Source of the DNA: Gordoniibacillus chartarius
GTDB lineage: Bacteria > Bacillota > Bacilli > Paenibacillales > NBRC-103111
Length of the DNA: 64,000 nucleotides
Direction of reading: 5' to 3'
Assembly (NCBI RefSeq): GCF_042432825.1
Contig: NZ_JBHLWN010000102.1
Span: 1-64,000, forward strand
In this document: piece by piece, positions 61,349 to 64,000 of the stretch
Layout of the letters: every line of letters starts with the position of its first letter
Numbering within the stretch: position 1 is the stretch's first letter
Made by a program: the position numbers and the translations under genes
Notes under the pieces: generated by a model
Told to the model about the DNA's origin: nothing
The model's input: only the letters and a program-made list of their open reading frames with translations
Databases searched by the model: none

Positions 61349-61836
61349 GTATTCCCCTCCTCAATCAGTCTGACTTTCGGTATGTCCGTTCTAAGACCCC
61401 CCGTCCGCATCTTTTCTCTCACTTGATTTCAAATATTTTTGCCATGTCTCCCTCAGTAATTTCTTATAACGGGGGAGCAGTCCACAAAAGAAGGCCATAC
61501 CGGGAAATTACCCCAGCCATGGCCCTATTGTTTATATATCCCAAGAAATCGGGGAAATGGCCGCTCTCTCAAAAATAAGCCGCCAGAAAACTCCTTCGGT
61601 TATTGCAAAAAGGAAGAAATCATCCCCTATATATTAAATAAAAGCATGAGACGAAGCAAATGAGGGCTGTCTAGTAATGCATGGCCGTTTTCTCACTTTA
61701 AATAGGTGCTTACTGATGCGCCGTTTTCCTTTGTGACTAAAGTTCACTTGCTAGGGGAATTGCTTCATTGTGCAATTTGACACATCAACATGAAGCTGTA
61801 TCAAACATGACCGCTTACTTTAAAGTGAATAGCAAT
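61349..61836. other. Intergenic region upstream of the ECF sigma gene
   Basis: This stretch should hold the sigma operon promoter on the minus strand, but I cannot mark its boxes with confidence. There are loosely repeated pieces (ACTTTAAA near 61697 and 61816; GCCGTTTTC near 61684 and 61721). No gene or RNA is recognised. Confidence 0.45.
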
Positions 61837-62703
61837 TCAGGCAAGCCTCCGAATAAACGAATCGATGATGCGAAACACCTGTTCCGGATCCTGCATATGA
61901 AGCGGATGGCCAACACCTGTCACCCTGACCGTTTCGGCCCGCTTCATAATCCGCAGCACCTTCTCGAGATCTTGGTCCGACATAAGGCCGCCTTGCTCAG
62001 GATCACCTTGAATGAACAGCACCGGACACTCGGCTTTTGAAAATTCAGGAAGCTTGTACGCCTCATACGTTTCGTCGAAACGGTGATTGATCGCATCAAG
62101 CATATACGGATCATTTTGACTTAAGCTTACAGCCATAAAATCGAACCAGACGTGATCTTCTCCAAATACTTCCGAGGCTGGAACCGGATCAGACCGGCCC
62201 GCTACGGGGATCGAAATTTTCTTGAGCTCAGCGGCAATCGCCGAAGCATCGCCTTTGGCTGCCAGAGTTCTCCAATGTTCCGTCATTTCGCGCTGGCCCA
62301 GTGTATGCTCCTTTAATACTTCTGTGGAAATCGGAGAATCACCGACCAGAATGGCCTTTACTCGTTCCGGATACCAGGCTCCAAGAAGCAAAGCTATCAT
62401 CCCGCCCAAAGAATGACCATAAATGAGGGGCGGCTGTCCAATGACTTCATCTATGAACGCCGCGATATCCTCGACATAATCCTCCAAACGGTAACTCTTA
62501 TCGGGGGCACGATCCGATTTCCCATGTCCGCGCAGATCAGGCGCAAAGACATGATAATCGCTTAAATAAGGTATGAGGCCTTCAAAGCTTTGCCAGCGCG
62601 AAGAACCGCCATGAAGCAGGAGCACCGGCTCTCCGGATGCGTTTCCACATTCTGCATAATGGAATTCCATCGCATGAAACACAAACTTATTTTCTTTGAT
62701 CAT
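61837..62703 (-). CDS. Alpha/beta hydrolase
   Basis: This 288-residue soluble alpha/beta-hydrolase has the oxyanion motif LLLHGGSSRW, DLRGHGKSD, the nucleophile elbow YGHSLGG with Ser98, and a C-terminal His in GVGHPLHM near residue 268. The acid is probably in FIQGDPEQ. A cap domain lies in between. The substrate is unknown. ATG 62703 is chosen for AAGGGG 10 bases upstream; the open frame extends further but overlaps the next gene. Confidence 0.83.
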   Translation of the reverse strand: MIKENKFVFHAMEFHYAECGNASGEPVLLLHGGSSRWQSFEGLIPYLSDYHVFAPDLRGHGKSDRAPDKSYRLEDYVEDIAAFIDEVIGQPPLIYGHSLGGMIALLLGAWYPERVKAILVGDSPISTEVLKEHTLGQREMTEHWRTLAAKGDASAIAAELKKISIPVAGRSDPVPASEVFGEDHVWFDFMAVSLSQNDPYMLDAINHRFDETYEAYKLPEFSKAECPVLFIQGDPEQGGLMSDQDLEKVLRIMKRAETVRVTGVGHPLHMQDPEQVFRIIDSFIRRLA

Positions 62704-62764
62704 CGGGACGATACCCCTTCCTAGTCGCAAATATGGTATGTAAAATACGAATGTACCTCGAACT

Positions 62765-63214
62765 CTACGAATTGCTCCGAACCCATTCCCAAACCTCGCC
62801 GTCATCCGGGTCCTGTACAGTCCCCGAGCATATAAAACCATTTTTCTTCAGAATCGATGTGGAAGCATTGAAATGAGGCAAGGTCCGTGCCGTTAACATA
62901 AGCTTCGGATCTTCCTTTCCCGCAATTTCGCATAAACGCTTACACATCAAAGTTCCAATGCCTTTAGCTTCATAGCCCGGAAAAGTAAAATAAGCAAGCT
63001 CCACTCTCCCATTGTGAGGGGAGCCCTTGAAAGAACAAACTCCACAAATGTTCCCGTCACCATTAGCAAAGTAGCTAATCCATGGCGGGTTAAATCCAAT
63101 TTGATGGTAGTAAACTCTCTGGTGTTCTAAAACCATAGCTGCTTCCGAATTTTCTTGTAAACCGAGCCGTTCTACGGTATCCTCGGCGGTTATCGCTTGT
63201 AATATCAACTTCAT
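62765..63214 (-). CDS. GNAT-family N-acetyltransferase
   Basis: This 149-residue acetyltransferase has VELAYFTFPGYEAKGIGTLM followed by CKRLCEIAG, which carries the acetyl-CoA binding motif A, and TLPHFNASTSILKKNGFICS as motif B. GGAGGG lies 8 bases before ATG. It is probably in one operon with the alpha/beta hydrolase 61 bases downstream. The substrate is unknown. Confidence 0.82.
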   Translation of the reverse strand: MKLILQAITAEDTVERLGLQENSEAAMVLEHQRVYYHQIGFNPPWISYFANGDGNICGVCSFKGSPHNGRVELAYFTFPGYEAKGIGTLMCKRLCEIAGKEDPKLMLTARTLPHFNASTSILKKNGFICSGTVQDPDDGEVWEWVRSNS

Positions 63215-63348
63215 CGTGAGTCCCTCCTATTTGTATTTCCCATATCCAAAACTGAACTTTACTAGTCAGGGTATCAAATCTCAGGGCACATCGCATAGTG
63301 CCCATTCGGGTACTTTTTGCTGTTCCGCTTCTGTCATTTCACCGCCGT

Positions 63349-64000
63349 TTAGAAGTAAAGCTTTTGAAATTCACCCGGCGACAGCCCCGTCGCTTCTTTA
63401 AATACCCGGGAAAAATATTTGGCGTCCTGATAGCCGACAAGCTCGGCTACTTCATAAGCCTTGAAGCGATTTTTCAGGAGCAGCTCTTTCGCCTTGTTGA
63501 TTCGCTTTTCCTTGAGATATGCCGTAAACGATATTCCCATTTCCTTTTGAAACAACGAGCTCAAATATTCCGGAGTGATGCGCAGCGTATGCGCCAATTG
63601 CTCCAGCGTAATACCGCTGCTATATCGTTCGTGAATCAGGCTGAGTGCTTTATTGACAACGAGGCTGCCGGTGGCCGGTATCGTCCGGGAAGCTAAGTCT
63701 ACGAAGCCCCCGCCACCTTCTTCATCGTCCCTGCTCGCGTGGGCAGGCATGTTTTTTTCAGCGTTACGAAGTACCTGCAGCACGTCATCGGCAGTCACCG
63801 GCTTCAGCAAATATTCGATGATGCCGCCGATTTGCAGTGCCTTCCGAGCGTATTCAAATTCGGAATACCCGCTCAAAATCACCGTCAAGGGAGCAATGCC
63901 TCCTTGCTTCAACGACTCGAGCATGTCGATTCCGCTCATCTTCGGCATCCGTATATCCGTAAAGACCAGATCCGGTCTCAGGCGCCGAATCGTTACCGCT
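63349..64000 (-). CDS. YesN-type response regulator, N-terminus beyond window
   Basis: This partial product of about 217 residues contains the end of a receiver domain with phospho-acceptor Asp in VFTDIRMPKMSG, the conserved Lys in EYLLKPVTADD, and a full AraC-type DNA-binding domain ending VGYQDAKYFSRVFKEATGLS. The frame continues to the right edge of the window, so the start is not seen. A sensor kinase and a sugar transporter are likely to be found beyond the edge, as in the locus at 1-12 kb. Confidence 0.88.
   Translation of the reverse strand, partial: AVTIRRLRPDLVFTDIRMPKMSGIDMLESLKQGGIAPLTVILSGYSEFEYARKALQIGGIIEYLLKPVTADDVLQVLRNAEKNMPAHASRDDEEGGGGFVDLASRTIPATGSLVVNKALSLIHERYSSGITLEQLAHTLRITPEYLSSLFQKEMGISFTAYLKEKRINKAKELLLKNRFKAYEVAELVGYQDAKYFSRVFKEATGLSPGEFQKLYF

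Noticed and set aside
1..64000. CRISPR arrays, tRNA or rRNA genes, intact insertion sequences
   Set aside because: No regularly spaced repeats, no tRNA or rRNA sequence and no transposase were found by eye; the only mobile-element trace is the integrase tail at 56.5 kb.

Overview
The window reads as a chromosome segment of a spore-forming, moderately GC-rich Firmicute of the Paenibacillus type. Supporting this are strong AGGAGG-type ribosome binding sites with frequent GTG/TTG starts, YesM/YesN-type two-component pairs next to sugar ABC transporters, a SpoVB-family flippase, GerP-like spore germination proteins and a B. subtilis-style nas nitrate-assimilation set. No rRNA, tRNA, CRISPR array or intact insertion sequence was seen. 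All functions are assigned by reading motifs, not by database search.

Layout. 1-0.8 kb: a truncated, motif-degenerate 5'-nucleotidase-like gene. 1.0-11.8 kb: a carbohydrate locus made of two paralogous lipoprotein binding proteins, a histidine kinase, a response regulator, two permeases, a membrane acyltransferase-like protein and a GH2 glycosidase, closed by a clear terminator. 11.8-16.1 kb: a divergent MFS/LysR pair, then an Lsa-like ABC-F ribosome-protection gene behind an attenuator leader. 16.1-20.4 kb: LysR regulator, metE with a MET-box-like palindrome and no visible SAM riboswitch, and a lipoprotein. 21-33.7 kb: a nitrate/nitrite supercluster: nirB1-nirD1-hemD-like, nirB2-nirD2, narK, nasB, nasC. 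34-43 kb: katG with a PerR-like box, a frameshifted MerR gene, a DJ-1/PfpI protein, a SpoVB-like flippase, a TetR-MFS unit with repeated operators, and an EmrB/QacA-type MFS gene. 43.5-53 kb: an orphan promoter with paired palindromes, an unknown 155-residue protein, AraC regulator plus secreted pectate lyase, a YdcZ/Crp/YdcZ triplet, a secreted esterase, an SDR remnant and a RibD-like reductase. 53-57 kb: MFS/HxlR/quinone reductase, then a decayed patch with a split gene and a tyrosine-recombinase tail. 57-59 kb: GerP-like proteins interleaved with Hsp20. 59-64 kb: an ECF sigma/DUF4179 anti-sigma pair, a hydrolase, a GNAT acetyltransferase and a response regulator cut by the window edge.

How the genes work together. 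The nitrogen cluster encodes uptake (NarK), reduction of nitrate to nitrite (NasC fed by the NirB-like electron carrier NasB) and of nitrite to ammonium (two NirBD pairs), plus a HemD-like siroheme precursor enzyme. The NirB-like copy beside NasC has lost three of the four siroheme/[4Fe-4S] cysteines, as expected for an electron carrier and not a nitrite reductase. The second nirBD unit has a consensus promoter followed by two hexanucleotide-loop hairpins (loop A1, G4) whose second member overlaps the 5' arm of a terminator. This is the layout of an ANTAR-protein antitermination target and is the most interesting regulatory signal here. Other well-supported regulatory structures are the terminator/antiterminator pair before the ABC-F gene, the metE palindrome, the katG PerR box, and three related operator copies around the TetR gene.
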